This document shows, in pieces, positions 28,348-37,701 of a stretch of 64,000 nt of DNA. Source of the DNA: Modicisalibacter luteus DSM 23508 (GTDB taxonomy: Bacteria > Pseudomonadota > Gammaproteobacteria > Pseudomonadales > Halomonadaceae); NCBI RefSeq assembly GCF_000378505.1, contig NZ_KB900000.1:109093-173092 (forward strand), written 5' to 3'. Numbering within the stretch: position 1 is the stretch's first letter; each line of letters begins with the position of its first letter. The position numbers and the translations under genes are program-made. The notes beneath the pieces are model-generated. The model was not told the origin of the DNA. It worked only from the letters and a program-made list of their open reading frames with translations, and searched no databases.

Positions 28348-29160
28348 ATGACAGATCGCTATTGCGTGTTCGGCCATCCGGTCGGCCACTCCAAGTCGCC
28401 CCGTATCCATACAGCCTTTGCCGAGCAGTTCGGTGACGATATCGCCTATGAGGCCATCGAAGCACCTCTGGATGGATTTGTGGATGCTTGGCGCGACTTC
28501 ATCGCTCATGGCGGCAAGGGGGCTAACGTCACTGTGCCTTTCAAGGAAGATGCCTTTCGCCTGGCAGACGTGTTGAGTTCACGCGCGCAGCGTGCCGGTG
28601 CCGTGAATACGCTGGTGCTCGGCAAGCAAGGCGACATCTATGGCGACACCACGGACGGCGTTGGCTTGGTGCGTGACCTGCAGGCGCATGCCGCTCCCCT
28701 GGAAGGGGCGCGCATCCTGATTTTGGGCGCAGGAGGGGCCGTGCGCGGCGTTATTGAGCCTCTTTTGGCTGCGCAGCCGGCAGCACTCATGATTGCCAAC
28801 CGCACCCCGGGCAAGGCACGCCAATTGGCCGAGGACTTCGCTGACCTGGGTGAAACCACCGGCGGTGGCTTCGACGAGATCGTGGGAGCGTTCGATCTGG
28901 TCATCAACGGCACCAGTGCCAGTCTAGGCGGAGATCTGCCGCCCCTTCCCGACGATCTATTCGCGGATGCTGCGTTGGCCTACGACATGATGTACGGCAA
29001 CGAGCCGACCGTCTTCCTACGCTGGGCCGCCGAGCGTGGGGCACGTACCGTGGATGGTCTCGGTATGCTGATTGAACAGGCAGCGGAGTCCTACTTTTTG
29101 TGGCGAAATCATCGTCCCGAAACGGCACCTATCAGGGAGCTGCTGCGCGGCGAGATGTGA
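28348..29160 (+). CDS. aroE: Shikimate dehydrogenase (NADP)
   Basis: Reduces 3-dehydroshikimate to shikimate in aromatic amino acid synthesis. The ATG at 28348 has AGGAG seven bases upstream and gives 270 residues starting [18 protein letters not shown]. Catalytic and substrate residues are in NVTVPFKED. The NADP-binding glycine motif is [12 protein letters not shown], and ANRTPGKA supplies the arginine typical of NADP specificity. It is the last gene of the lysM-dprA-tsaC-hemF-aroE run. Confidence 0.96.
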   Translation: MTDRYCVFGHPVGHSKSPRIHTAFAEQFGDDIAYEAIEAPLDGFVDAWRDFIAHGGKGANVTVPFKEDAFRLADVLSSRAQRAGAVNTLVLGKQGDIYGDTTDGVGLVRDLQAHAAPLEGARILILGAGGAVRGVIEPLLAAQPAALMIANRTPGKARQLAEDFADLGETTGGGFDEIVGAFDLVINGTSASLGGDLPPLPDDLFADAALAYDMMYGNEPTVFLRWAAERGARTVDGLGMLIEQAAESYFLWRNHRPETAPIRELLRGEM

Positions 29161-29162
29161 CC

Positions 29163-29193
29163 CGTCACCCGGCCTCGGCCGGGTGACGCTTTT
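29163..29193 (+). terminator. Terminator downstream of aroE
   Basis: A 12-bp stem, CGTCACCCGGCC / GGCCGGGTGACG, with a tight loop is followed by CTTTTC. It starts three bases after the aroE stop. Confidence 0.85.
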
Positions 29194-29269
29194 CTGGCGG
29201 CGACGAACGTACCAGCCCTAGCTACCCGTATCAGGCCGATCCGTTAGCAAAATGCTGTCCAACGTCGCA

Positions 29270-30064
29270 CTAGTTCGGCCTCTGGCAGTTGGGTGTCTGG
29301 CCTGACGCCTTCGCCTGTTGATAAAGCGCGAGTGCTTCATCCATTTGTTCCTGCAGGCCTCCGATACGCTGGCCATGGCTGGGGTGGGTTGACATCCACA
29401 CGGGCGGCTGTCCCTGGCTGTTGGCTGACATGTTCTGCCACAGGTCAATGCTTTCGCGTGGGTCGAAGCCGGCCCGGGCCATCAGGTTGAGGCCTACTAC
29501 GTCAGCCTCGCCTTCCTGTTTGCGCGAAAAGGGCATGAGGATGCCGTACTGGGCGCCGGCACCGAGCAGGCCCATTAGCTGCTGCCCGCCAGCCCCTTCG
29601 AGGCCGGCCGCAGACTGCAACACCGACAGGCCGGTCTGGGTAGCGGCCTGCTGGGATACGCGCTCGTTGGCATGGTCGGCCATGACGTGGGCGATCTCGT
29701 GGCCGATGACCGCTGCCAACTGGTCCTGATTCTTGGCTACATTGAGCAGGCCGGTATTGACGCCGATGTAACCACCGGGCAGAGCGAAGGCGTTGGCCGA
29801 CTCGTCCTGGAAGACCCTGACCTCCCAGGCTCCACCCGAGTTCAACTGGCTGGTGATGGCGGTCGCCACGCACTGCACGTATTTGCCGGCTTGTCCGCCG
29901 ACAACCGGCAATTGCTGTTCGTACTGGGCGAAGCTCTGCGCCCCCATCTGGTTGAGTTGTTCTTCGGAAAACAGGGTCAGTTGCGAGCGGCCGGTCGGCG
30001 ACTGACTGCAGGCGGCAAGGGTGACTATCAAGGCGCCGATGGCGCTACGCTTCATCCATTTCAT
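29270..30064 (-). CDS. M48-family metallopeptidase lipoprotein
   Basis: A zinc protease of 264 residues predicted to be a lipoprotein, with lipobox LAAC and C19 as the lipidated cysteine. The catalytic motif is GHEIAH (H122, E123, H126). The third ligand is probably the glutamate in QEGEADVVGL. It resembles the small Loi/BepA-like periplasmic M48 proteases, without a TPR domain. Such proteins take part in outer-membrane quality control, but the exact substrate is unknown. It is convergent with aroE and divergent from the DUF815 ATPase. Confidence 0.9.
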   Translation of the reverse strand: MKWMKRSAIGALIVTLAACSQSPTGRSQLTLFSEEQLNQMGAQSFAQYEQQLPVVGGQAGKYVQCVATAITSQLNSGGAWEVRVFQDESANAFALPGGYIGVNTGLLNVAKNQDQLAAVIGHEIAHVMADHANERVSQQAATQTGLSVLQSAAGLEGAGGQQLMGLLGAGAQYGILMPFSRKQEGEADVVGLNLMARAGFDPRESIDLWQNMSANSQGQPPVWMSTHPSHGQRIGGLQEQMDEALALYQQAKASGQTPNCQRPN

Positions 30065-30173
30065 GGGTTTCGTCTCCTGGCGTCCTATCCATCTGGACCG
30101 TGGTCGTGTTGGGCTTCAAGATACCCGGATGCCCTGCGGGGTCAACCACTGCTGACTTAGGAGCGTAGAAACG

Positions 30174-31082
30174 ATGGATGCCGAGCTGTCCCAGCGTCTT
30201 TCTCGTCTGCTTGATCGCGTCGAGGCCTGGTTACCCGAAGAGCCACCCCAACTGGACTGGTCCCGGGATGTCGCTGCCCTGTGGCAGCGTCATGCGCTGG
30301 GCGGCCAGCTGTTGCCGGTGACCGTACGCGATGCCGTGACGCTGGATGACCTGCTCGGCGTAGAGCGCCAGAAACGCGCCCTGCTCGACAATACGCGCGC
30401 ATTCCTGCGTGGTCTACCTGCCAACCACGCATTGCTATGGGGTGCGCGTGGCAGTGGCAAGTCCTCGTTGGTACGGGCATTGCTGAACACCCTATCCATT
30501 GAAGGGCTGCGTCTGATTCAGGTGGACCGCCATGACCTCGTCGGCCTGCCCATGCTGGTCCAACAGTTACGGGATCAGCCGCATCGTTTCGTGGTGTATT
30601 GCGACGATCTCTCCTTTGAAGGCAATGACGACGCGTACAAGGCGCTAAAGAGCGTCCTCGACGGTACCCTGACCGGCCCCCCCGAAAATGTGCTGCTCTA
30701 TGCCACCTCAAATCGGCGTCACCTACTCCCAGAGTCGCTCAGCGACAATGCCGAGACCCGGCTGGTCGGTGACGAACTGCATCATGGCGATGCCGTGGAA
30801 GAAAAGATATCGCTGTCGGATCGCTTTGGGCTGTGGCTGGCCTTTCACCCCTTCAATCAAGGCACCTATCTCGAAACGTGCCGCCATTGGGTTCACCAAC
30901 TCGGCGACATGCGGGGCTGGAACGACGAAGCCCGTGAGGAGGCCATCCGGTTCGCCACGCTGCGCGGTGGGCGCAGCGGGCGAGCCGCTTGGCAGTTTGC
31001 CTGCCACTGGGTCGGAAGCCAGGCCTTGAGCGTTGAGCTGATTACTGCTGAGGCTGCAGGTTGCCCTGGGGGCCGACAGTGA
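30174..31082 (+). CDS. DUF815-family AAA+ ATPase
   Basis: A 302-residue P-loop protein. The N-terminal 80 residues are helical and not conserved-looking. The Walker A motif GARGSGKSS is at about 90-98. A Walker B-like VYCDDLSFEG and a sensor-type ATSNRRHL follow; SLSDRFGLWLAFHPF and the terminal helical part are typical of DUF815. The family is widespread in Proteobacteria and its role is not established. The 3' end overlaps the convergent lipoprotein gene by 41 bases. Confidence 0.87.
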   Translation: MDAELSQRLSRLLDRVEAWLPEEPPQLDWSRDVAALWQRHALGGQLLPVTVRDAVTLDDLLGVERQKRALLDNTRAFLRGLPANHALLWGARGSGKSSLVRALLNTLSIEGLRLIQVDRHDLVGLPMLVQQLRDQPHRFVVYCDDLSFEGNDDAYKALKSVLDGTLTGPPENVLLYATSNRRHLLPESLSDNAETRLVGDELHHGDAVEEKISLSDRFGLWLAFHPFNQGTYLETCRHWVHQLGDMRGWNDEAREEAIRFATLRGGRSGRAAWQFACHWVGSQALSVELITAEAAGCPGGRQ

Positions 31083-31671
31083 AACGCAGGGTTGGCATCC
31101 ACAGGCCGGCCGGAAGCTTGACGCCCAATCCACTGACGTCGCCTGGATCGATACTCAGCTCGCTGCCTTCCGGTAATTCGCCTTGGTTAGCCAGTTGTTT
31201 GGCCAGCTGCACCATAGGCATCAGTTTCTGGCTATCGCCGAGCAGGTCGAAGCTTACCGGGAGACGCACATCGGCATCGTTGCCAGGCGTAAGAGCTACA
31301 TTTTCGTCATAGTGACCGCTGACCGGTTCGGCACCGGGTACATCGAGGGTCCAGCCAAAGCCGTCAAGTTGCACTGGCGGCAGGCCGCTGGGCAAACCCA
31401 GACCCAGGGCCAGTGTCGCCTGAATCGGCAGGCTGCCGGTGCCCAAGGTCGAGGCGAGCAGAGAGGTAAGGTCGCTGGTGTTCAGGCCAGCTTGAATGTC
31501 ATACGAGCCGACGCGAACGTTTTCGACCCCCAGCGAGGTGAGCGTCAGCCGCATGGCGAACAGGCCCGTTTGCGGCAGGGCCAAACAGCCGCCGAGCCAC
31601 AGCGCCAGGCAGAAGGGAAGAACACGCAATCCACGCCAGGCGTGGCGGTAGTCGGAACGGAAAGAGGGCAT
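31042..31671 (-). CDS. Putative lipoprotein with an LEA14/WHy-like beta-sandwich
   Basis: A 209-residue exported protein with an N-terminal hydrophobic stretch ending in LGGC, so C29 is a likely lipid anchor. The rest reads like an LEA14/WHy-type domain: a VENVRVGSYDIQAGL core strand, a central LDGFGWTLDVPGAEPVSGHYDENVALTPG region and alternating hydrophobic strands. LEA14-like proteins are linked to desiccation and osmotic stress in other organisms. That would suit a halophile, but the function here is inference. It overlaps the DUF815 gene tail to tail by 41 bases. Confidence 0.7.
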   Translation of the reverse strand: MPSFRSDYRHAWRGLRVLPFCLALWLGGCLALPQTGLFAMRLTLTSLGVENVRVGSYDIQAGLNTSDLTSLLASTLGTGSLPIQATLALGLGLPSGLPPVQLDGFGWTLDVPGAEPVSGHYDENVALTPGNDADVRLPVSFDLLGDSQKLMPMVQLAKQLANQGELPEGSELSIDPGDVSGLGVKLPAGLWMPTLRFTVGPQGNLQPQQ

Positions 31672-31794
31672 GCAGCGCTCCCAAACGACAAGAAAGGTGG
31701 GGCGCCTGGCCGTATGAGGCCAGTACGCGCGCGCATTCTAGGGTCGCCCACCAGAGGGCGACAAGTAAATTAGAGAGACGCCAGTCGTCACGCT

Positions 31795-33198
31795 TCAGCG
31801 ACGCTTGCGGCGTGCCTCTTTGGTACGGGCCAGTTGTCGGGCGCGAGCTTTCTCGCGATCGGTGGCGTCGGCGTTGCTGTCGTAGGGATTCTTGCCCGAT
31901 CGGAACTCGAAGCGCATTGGTGTGCCCCGCACCTTGAGTACCTTGCGAAAGGTATTGGTCAGGTAACGCTTGTAGGCTTCCGGCAGCGCCTCGGTCTGGT
32001 TGCCGTGGACCACGATGATTGGCGGATTGCTACCACCCTGGTGGGCCATGCGCAGCTTGATGCGGCGGCCGTGCACCAAAGGCGGCTGATGCTCGCTAAC
32101 TGCATCCTGCAAGATATTGGTGAGGCGGTTAGTGGACCAATGCGCGGTTGCTGCCTTGAAAGCACGCTCGATGGATGGGTATAGGTCGCCCACTGCGGTG
32201 CCGTGCAACGCCGAGATGAAGTGCAGGTCGGCGTAATCGGCGAAGCCCAGCCGGCGTTTGATGTCGGCGCGCATCTTCTCGCGCTGCTCGCTTTCCAGGC
32301 CATCCCATTTATTTACCGCCAGCACCAGGGCGCGCCCGGTACTGAGTACGTAATCAAGCAGATGCAGATCCTGCTCCACCAGGCCGCTGCGCGCATCCAG
32401 CACCATGACAGCGACATGGCATTCCTTGATCGCTTCCAGCGTCTTGATGATCGAGAATTTCTCGGCGGTCAAGCTGATATTCTTGCGGCGACGAACCCCG
32501 GCGGTATCAACCAGTACGTAGGGACGGCCGCGGCGTTCAAAGGGAATCTCTATGGCGTCGCGCGTGGTGCCGGCCTCGTCGAAGACCACCACGCGCTCTT
32601 CGCCAAGCAACCGGTTGACTAGCGTCGACTTGCCGACATTGGGCCGCCCGATCACGCCGATGCGAATGCCTTGATCAGTGGCCGGGGGTGGGGCGTGCTC
32701 CTCACGCTCGGGAAAAGGCGCCAGCACCTCATCGATCAGCGTAGTGACGTTACGTCCGTGAGCGGCAGCAATGGGGCGAGGGTCGCCCAGGCCGAGGGTC
32801 CAGAAGTCGGCCATGGCCGAATGCTCTTCCAGTCCGTCGGTCTTGTTGACGACCAGCCACGTTTTCTTCTGGTTGACACGCAGGTGGTTGGCAATGGCCT
32901 CGTCGGCGACATGCAGGCCGGCGCGGGCATCGACCAGGAATAGCACAATATCGGCCTCATCAATGGCCAGCAGGGATTGCTCGGCCATGGCGGCATCGAT
33001 GCCTTCCTCGTCACCGCTGATACCGCCGGTATCGATGACGGTATAGGTCTTGTCGCCAAGCTGGCCATTGCCGTACTTGCGATCCCGGGTCAGACCGGGA
33101 AAGTCGGCGACCAGGGCATCACGCGAACGGGTGAGGCGATTGAAAAGGGTCGACTTGCCGACGTTGGGTCGGCCGACCAGGGCGATCACGGGATTCAT
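31795..33198 (-). CDS. der: Ribosome-assembly GTPase Der (EngA)
   Basis: Essential GTPase needed for 50S subunit maturation. The 467-residue product has two GTPase domains, each with a [10 protein letters not shown]-loop (near residues 8-16 and about 183-191), followed by NKTD and NKWD base-specificity motifs. A C-terminal KH-like domain and a basic tail, RRKRR, complete it. It lies downstream of bamB as in E. coli, but a hairpin and a separate extended -10 promoter lie between them. Confidence 0.97.
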   Translation of the reverse strand: MNPVIALVGRPNVGKSTLFNRLTRSRDALVADFPGLTRDRKYGNGQLGDKTYTVIDTGGISGDEEGIDAAMAEQSLLAIDEADIVLFLVDARAGLHVADEAIANHLRVNQKKTWLVVNKTDGLEEHSAMADFWTLGLGDPRPIAAAHGRNVTTLIDEVLAPFPEREEHAPPPATDQGIRIGVIGRPNVGKSTLVNRLLGEERVVVFDEAGTTRDAIEIPFERRGRPYVLVDTAGVRRRKNISLTAEKFSIIKTLEAIKECHVAVMVLDARSGLVEQDLHLLDYVLSTGRALVLAVNKWDGLESEQREKMRADIKRRLGFADYADLHFISALHGTAVGDLYPSIERAFKAATAHWSTNRLTNILQDAVSEHQPPLVHGRRIKLRMAHQGGSNPPIIVVHGNQTEALPEAYKRYLTNTFRKVLKVRGTPMRFEFRSGKNPYDSNADATDREKARARQLARTKEARRKRR

Positions 33199-33261
33199 GG
33201 TATTAGCGAGTCGAGTCAGGAGTCGGCAGAAACCGGCACGGTTTCTGTTGGATTGGGCGCG

Positions 33262-33270
33262 ATTCTAGCA
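33262..33270 (-). promoter_or_regulatory. Extended -10 promoter for der
   Basis: The minus strand reads TGCTAGAAT, the same nine bases seen before the DTW and tsaC genes. It lies 64 bases upstream of the der ATG. No clear -35 is present. Confidence 0.5.
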
Positions 33271-33315
33271 TTACCAGCCAGGGTACGCCCATCAGTGAAA
33301 GTGGCATAACGTAAA

Positions 33316-33340
33316 GCGTGCAGGTGGGGTGCCTGCACGC
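33316..33340 (-). terminator. Terminator-like hairpin downstream of bamB
   Basis: A 9-bp stem, GCGTGCAGG / CCTGCACGC, with a 7-base loop is followed on the minus strand by TTTACG. It starts 6 bases after the bamB stop and probably reduces read-through into der. Confidence 0.65.
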
Positions 33341-33346
33341 AAGAGC

Positions 33347-34501
33347 TCAGTTATCGGTGTCAGACACGCCGAAGGCATTGAGTTCACCATCGTCGGTAAT
33401 CACGTAGAGACGCTGGCCGTTGCCGATGGGTTCCAGGCTGATGCCGTCACCGACATCGCGTCGACCCACCAGTTCGCCGCTTTGGGCATCGAACAGATGG
33501 ATATAACCTTCGTAATCGCCCACTGCGATGCGGCCGTTGACGAAGGTCGGTGAGGTCAGCCAGCGGCCTTCCAAGGCGTCAGACTCCCATATGACCCGGC
33601 CGGACAGCGCATCGAGGGCCAGCATATGACTGGCTTCGTTGACCGTGAACAGGGTGTCGCCAACCAGCATGGGGCTCAGGTAGCTAGACGACTCGCGCTC
33701 CCAGAGTGTTTCGCCACTAGTCGCTTCGAGGGCCAGCAGACGTCCGTTGTAGCTGGTGACATAGAGGCGTCCGTCACGGGTCAGCAGTGGCTGACCGTCG
33801 AGGTCGACCAGACGCTCGACTTCGCTGCGACCTTGCGGTACGGCGACACGCATGTCCCAGAGGGCTTGGCCACTGCGGTTGTCCAGGGTGACCAGGCGGC
33901 CGTTGGCGAAGCCGGCAAAGGTTACTTGGTCGATGACCTGGGGGGTGCCAGTGCCACGCAGGGTCAGCGCCGGTTCATTGCTGTTGTAGACCCACTGCTC
34001 CTCGCCAGTGGTCCGATCCAAGGCGGTAATGGCGCCATCCACACTTTGTACGACTAACAGCCGGCTGTTGGCCTGGGGCGGCGCGAGGACCTCACTGGAG
34101 ACTCTGGAACGCCACAGCTCCTCACCGCTGGATTGATCCAGAGCCACGACCTCACCATTCCGGGTGCCCAGATAAACACGGCCGGCGACGGCACGCAGGC
34201 CGCTGGAGATGGGCGTACCGAGTTCGACCTGCCACTGGCGCTCGCCACTCTCGGCATCGATGGCACGGACCAGCCCGGACTGGTCGGCGGCGAATAGCAC
34301 GCCACTATCGAGTGCCGGAGTGATTGGATAGCGAGCCACGCCCAAACCTTCACCGATACTCTGGTTCCAGTCCCGGTCGATGTCGACCTGGGGCTGGATA
34401 GCGGTCAGCTCGCGCGGCGCATACTCGGGCTCGACGGAGCCGGCACAGCCGGCCAGCAGAGCGACCAGAACTGCGGGAACGAAAAGCGAAGAAGTCTTCA
34501 T
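33347..34501 (-). CDS. bamB: Outer-membrane protein assembly lipoprotein BamB
   Basis: Lipoprotein of the BAM complex, which inserts beta-barrel proteins into the outer membrane. The 384-residue product has lipobox LLAGC with C19 as the anchor. It is followed by an eight-bladed beta-propeller built from PQQ-type repeats, visible as recurring AxDxxSGxxxW motifs (AIDAESGERQW, ALDQSSGEELW, ALDRTTGEEQW, ALEATSGETLW). The ATG overlaps the yfgM stop by four bases. Confidence 0.95.
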   Translation of the reverse strand: MKTSSLFVPAVLVALLAGCAGSVEPEYAPRELTAIQPQVDIDRDWNQSIGEGLGVARYPITPALDSGVLFAADQSGLVRAIDAESGERQWQVELGTPISSGLRAVAGRVYLGTRNGEVVALDQSSGEELWRSRVSSEVLAPPQANSRLLVVQSVDGAITALDRTTGEEQWVYNSNEPALTLRGTGTPQVIDQVTFAGFANGRLVTLDNRSGQALWDMRVAVPQGRSEVERLVDLDGQPLLTRDGRLYVTSYNGRLLALEATSGETLWERESSSYLSPMLVGDTLFTVNEASHMLALDALSGRVIWESDALEGRWLTSPTFVNGRIAVGDYEGYIHLFDAQSGELVGRRDVGDGISLEPIGNGQRLYVITDDGELNAFGVSDTDN

Positions 34502-35157
34502 AGCATGGCATCCTCTGCACCGAGATTGTCGAGCTTGAGCTGGACACCGGGCACCGGCTGGCCACCTTCCTGGGCCAGACGCAAGGCGTTACGGTAAGCC
34601 TCGCGGGCGTCGGCTTCACGATCCAGGGCAACAAATATATCGCCACGGGTATTGGCCAACTGGGCGGCGAGGGCATCGGGCACGCCGGCTTCGAGGGTCT
34701 TCAGTGCCGTGTCAGGGTTACCGTCGGCGAGCTGTACGCGAGCCAGGCGCAGGCGGGCGAGACCCTGCAGGTAAGGGCGCTGCGTCGTGTCGATCAGGCC
34801 CTGCAAGGCTTCCATGGCTGCCGCATGATCATTATCTGTGATTGCCAGGCGTGCCTGGAGGAGGGTGGCCAGGTCGGCATATAGCGTATCGCCATGCTCA
34901 TCCTTGACCTCGCCGATAAGCTGCTGGGCCTGGGCCATCATGTCGGCATCAAGTTCATCCTGGCCGGCCAGCGACAACAGTTGCTGGTAGCGCATGGAGG
35001 CCGCTTCAGCCTGGTTGGCCTGGTAGCTTTGCCACGCTTTCCAGCCGAAGACACCGGCAGCGGCAATCACCACACCCGCGATCAGGGACGTGCCATTGGC
35101 CTTCCACCAGCGCTTGATGGCGTCAAGCTGTTCTTCTTCGGTTTGCAGTTCCGCCAC
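34498..35157 (-). CDS. yfgM: YfgM-type membrane-anchored TPR protein
   Basis: A 219-residue ancillary SecYEG translocon protein. E. coli YfgM pairs with PpiD to help hand exported proteins to periplasmic chaperones. The product begins MAELQTEEEQLDAIKRWWKANG, has one membrane segment at about 23-41 (SLIAGVVIAAAGVFGWKAW) and then tetratricopeptide-like helices. It sits between hisS and bamB as in E. coli and overlaps bamB by four bases. Confidence 0.92.
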   Translation of the reverse strand: MAELQTEEEQLDAIKRWWKANGTSLIAGVVIAAAGVFGWKAWQSYQANQAEAASMRYQQLLSLAGQDELDADMMAQAQQLIGEVKDEHGDTLYADLATLLQARLAITDNDHAAAMEALQGLIDTTQRPYLQGLARLRLARVQLADGNPDTALKTLEAGVPDALAAQLANTRGDIFVALDREADAREAYRNALRLAQEGGQPVPGVQLKLDNLGAEDAML

Positions 35158-35232
35158 GGGCGGTCTCCTTCAAGTCTGTCTGAAACTGGCTGTGCCTTGT
35201 TCAGGCGGCCTACAAGACAAATGGTTTGAATA

Positions 35233-36513
35233 TCAATTCAGTAGGGCCGACAGTGCCTCGGCGACATCGTCGCGTGACAGGCTTGCCTGTTCGCGCTCCT
35301 CGCGAAGGAATTTGACTCCGACCGTTCCCTGTTCGACTTCGTCCTCGCCAAGGATCAGAGCCACACGAGCACCGCTCTTGTCGGCCTTCTTGATCTGGCT
35401 CTTGAAGCCGCCACCGCCACAGTGCAATTGCAGCGAGAGCGTCGGCAGGGCGTCGCGCAGGGTCTCACCGAGCAGCAGCGCTTCGCGCTCAGCCCGCTCT
35501 CCCATTGCCAATAGGTAGGCGTCCGGGCCACGTTGGCTATCCGCTGGCACCAGATCGAGCGTTTCGAGCAGCAGGATCAGGCGTTCAATACCCATGGCAA
35601 AACCCACGGCAGGAGCGGGCTTGCCACCGAGCTGTTCGACCAGGCCATCGTAACGGCCCCCGGCGCAAACGGTGCCTTGGCTACCCAGCGCGGTAGTGGT
35701 CCACTCGAACACGGTGCGCGAGTAATAGTCGAGTCCGCGGACCAGGCGCGGGTTGATGCGATACTCAATGCCCGCTGCATCGAGACGGGCGGTGAGTTGC
35801 TCGAAATGCACACGCGACTCGGTATCGAGATGGTCGAGTAGTTGCGGAGCACCGGCCAACATCTCGGCCATATCGGGATTCTTTGAATCGAGTATGCGCA
35901 GCGGGTTGCTCGATAGGCGGCGCTGGGAATCCTCGTCGAGGACGTCACGATGCTGTTCGAAATAGGCAACCAGCTTGTCGCGATAGGCCTGGCGAGCTTC
36001 AAGTGAGCCTAGCGAGTTGAGCTCAAGGGTGACGTGTTCATAAAGGCCGAGCTGTTTCCACAGACGCGCCGACAGCAGAATCACCTCGGCATCGATATCG
36101 GGGCCTTCCATGCCGAAGGCTTCGACGCCGACCTGATGGAACTGACGATAGCGACCCTTTTGGGGACGCTCATGACGGAACATGGGCCCCTGGTACCATA
36201 GCCGCTGGGTCTGGTTGTGCAGCAGGCCATGTTCCATGGCGGCGCGTACACACGCCGCTGTGCCTTCAGGGCGCAGCGTCAGGCTGTCGCCGTTGCGATC
36301 TTCGAAGGTATACATCTCCTTTTCGACGATGTCAGTGACCTCGCCGATGGAGCGGGCAAACAGCGCTGTCTGCTCCAAAATAGGGGTGCGTATCTCACGA
36401 TAGCCGTAGCGCTGCATCAACGTTTCGACCTGATGCTCGAAGTACTGCCATAACGGCGATTGTTCAGGCAACAGGTCGTTCATGCCACGAATGGCCTGGA
36501 TCTTCTTGCTCAA
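35233..36513 (-). CDS. hisS: Histidine--tRNA ligase (TTG start)
   Basis: Class II synthetase that charges tRNA-His. I place the start at the TTG at 36513, which gives [16 protein letters not shown] and 426 residues; AGGAG lies seven bases upstream. The longer frame from 36567 runs through a large hairpin and is unlikely. Class II motifs are seen in [34 protein letters not shown] and GFAMGIERL, and the His-specific signature in [13 protein letters not shown]. It follows ispG in the usual gammaproteobacterial order. Confidence 0.95.
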   Translation of the reverse strand: MSKKIQAIRGMNDLLPEQSPLWQYFEHQVETLMQRYGYREIRTPILEQTALFARSIGEVTDIVEKEMYTFEDRNGDSLTLRPEGTAACVRAAMEHGLLHNQTQRLWYQGPMFRHERPQKGRYRQFHQVGVEAFGMEGPDIDAEVILLSARLWKQLGLYEHVTLELNSLGSLEARQAYRDKLVAYFEQHRDVLDEDSQRRLSSNPLRILDSKNPDMAEMLAGAPQLLDHLDTESRVHFEQLTARLDAAGIEYRINPRLVRGLDYYSRTVFEWTTTALGSQGTVCAGGRYDGLVEQLGGKPAPAVGFAMGIERLILLLETLDLVPADSQRGPDAYLLAMGERAEREALLLGETLRDALPTLSLQLHCGGGGFKSQIKKADKSGARVALILGEDEVEQGTVGVKFLREEREQASLSRDDVAEALSALLN

Positions 36514-36529
36514 GGGTAACTCCTGGCAT

Positions 36530-36564
36530 GCCGGGCAATGGGCTGGCATGCCCCAGTGCCCGGC
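36530..36564 (-). other. Large hairpin immediately upstream of the hisS ribosome-binding site
   Basis: GCCGGGCA (36530-36537) pairs with TGCCCGGC (36557-36564), and an inner stem pairs TGGG with CCCA. On the transcript it falls between ispG and the AGGAG of hisS, so it could act as a terminator, processing site or translational control element. No T tract follows on the minus strand. Confidence 0.5.
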
Positions 36565-36576
36565 CAAAAAGAAACC

Positions 36577-37701
36577 TTAGCTGCGAGCGATCATGTCCTG
36601 CTCGGCGGCTTGTTTTTCACGGACCTTCTCGCGGATCAAACGCTCCAGGTCATCGACGAGGTGATCGTTACGCAACTTGGTTGCCGGTTTGCCGTCGATG
36701 TAGACAAGATTGGCGGGGCTGCCGCCAGTCAGGCCGATGTCGCTCTCCTTAGCCTCGCCGGGACCATTGACCACACAGCCGATCACCGAAACATCGAGCG
36801 GTGTCATGATGTCCTCTAGACGCTCTTCGAGGGCGTTCATGGTGCCGATTACGTCGAAGTTCTGACGTGAGCAACTCGGACAGGCGACGAAATTGATACC
36901 CTTGGCGCGCAGCCGCAGGCTCTTGAGCATGTCGTAGCCGACCTTGATCTCCTCGACAGGATCGGCGGCGAGCGAGACGCGAATGGTGTCGCCGATACCG
37001 TCCATCAGCAACATGCCTAGCCCGATCGACGATTTGACGGTTCCCGAGCGCAGCCCGCCGGCTTCGGTGATTCCCAAGTGCAGGGGCTGTTCGATGCGTG
37101 TGGCCAAGTCGCGGTAGGCGGCGACCGCCATGAATACATCGGAGGCTTTGACGCTGACCTTGAAGTCGGGAAAGTCGAGCCGGTCGAGATGATCAATGTG
37201 GCGCATCGCGGACTCGACCAACGCGGCGGGCGTAGGCTCGCCATACTTCTTCTGCAAGTCCTTCTCCAGCGAACCGGCATTGACCCCAATGCGGATCGGA
37301 ATGCCATTGTCGCGCGCTGCCTCGACCACGGCGCGAACACGATCCTCACGACCGATGTTGCCGGGGTTGATGCGCAGGCAGTCGACACCGAGTTCGGCGA
37401 CCCGCAGCGCGATCTTGTAGTCGAAGTGAATATCGGCGACCAGCGGCACCTGGACCTGTCGCTTGATGCGTCCAAAGGCCTCGGCGGCGTCCATGGTCGG
37501 GACGGAAACACGCACGATGTCGGCTCCAGCGGCTTCCAGGCGTTGGATCTGTGCCACCGTGGCCTCGACATCGTTCGTGTCGGTGTTGGTCATGCTCTGT
37601 ACGGAGATGGGGGCGCCGCCGCCCACCGCCACCGAGCCGACATGAATCTGGCGTGACTTGCGCCGTTGAATCGGAGACTGAGAGTGCATAGCCTGAATCA
37701 T
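36577..37701 (-). CDS. ispG: (E)-4-hydroxy-3-methylbut-2-enyl-diphosphate synthase
   Basis: [4Fe-4S] enzyme of the MEP isoprenoid pathway, converting MEcPP to HMBPP. The 374-residue product has the TIM-barrel part ([33 protein letters not shown]) and the C-terminal cluster-binding part. Cysteines are in [12 protein letters not shown] and [18 protein letters not shown]. Its ATG overlaps the rodZ stop by four bases. The rodZ-ispG-hisS order is conserved. Confidence 0.96.
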   Translation of the reverse strand: MIQAMHSQSPIQRRKSRQIHVGSVAVGGGAPISVQSMTNTDTNDVEATVAQIQRLEAAGADIVRVSVPTMDAAEAFGRIKRQVQVPLVADIHFDYKIALRVAELGVDCLRINPGNIGREDRVRAVVEAARDNGIPIRIGVNAGSLEKDLQKKYGEPTPAALVESAMRHIDHLDRLDFPDFKVSVKASDVFMAVAAYRDLATRIEQPLHLGITEAGGLRSGTVKSSIGLGMLLMDGIGDTIRVSLAADPVEEIKVGYDMLKSLRLRAKGINFVACPSCSRQNFDVIGTMNALEERLEDIMTPLDVSVIGCVVNGPGEAKESDIGLTGGSPANLVYIDGKPATKLRNDHLVDDLERLIREKVREKQAAEQDMIARS

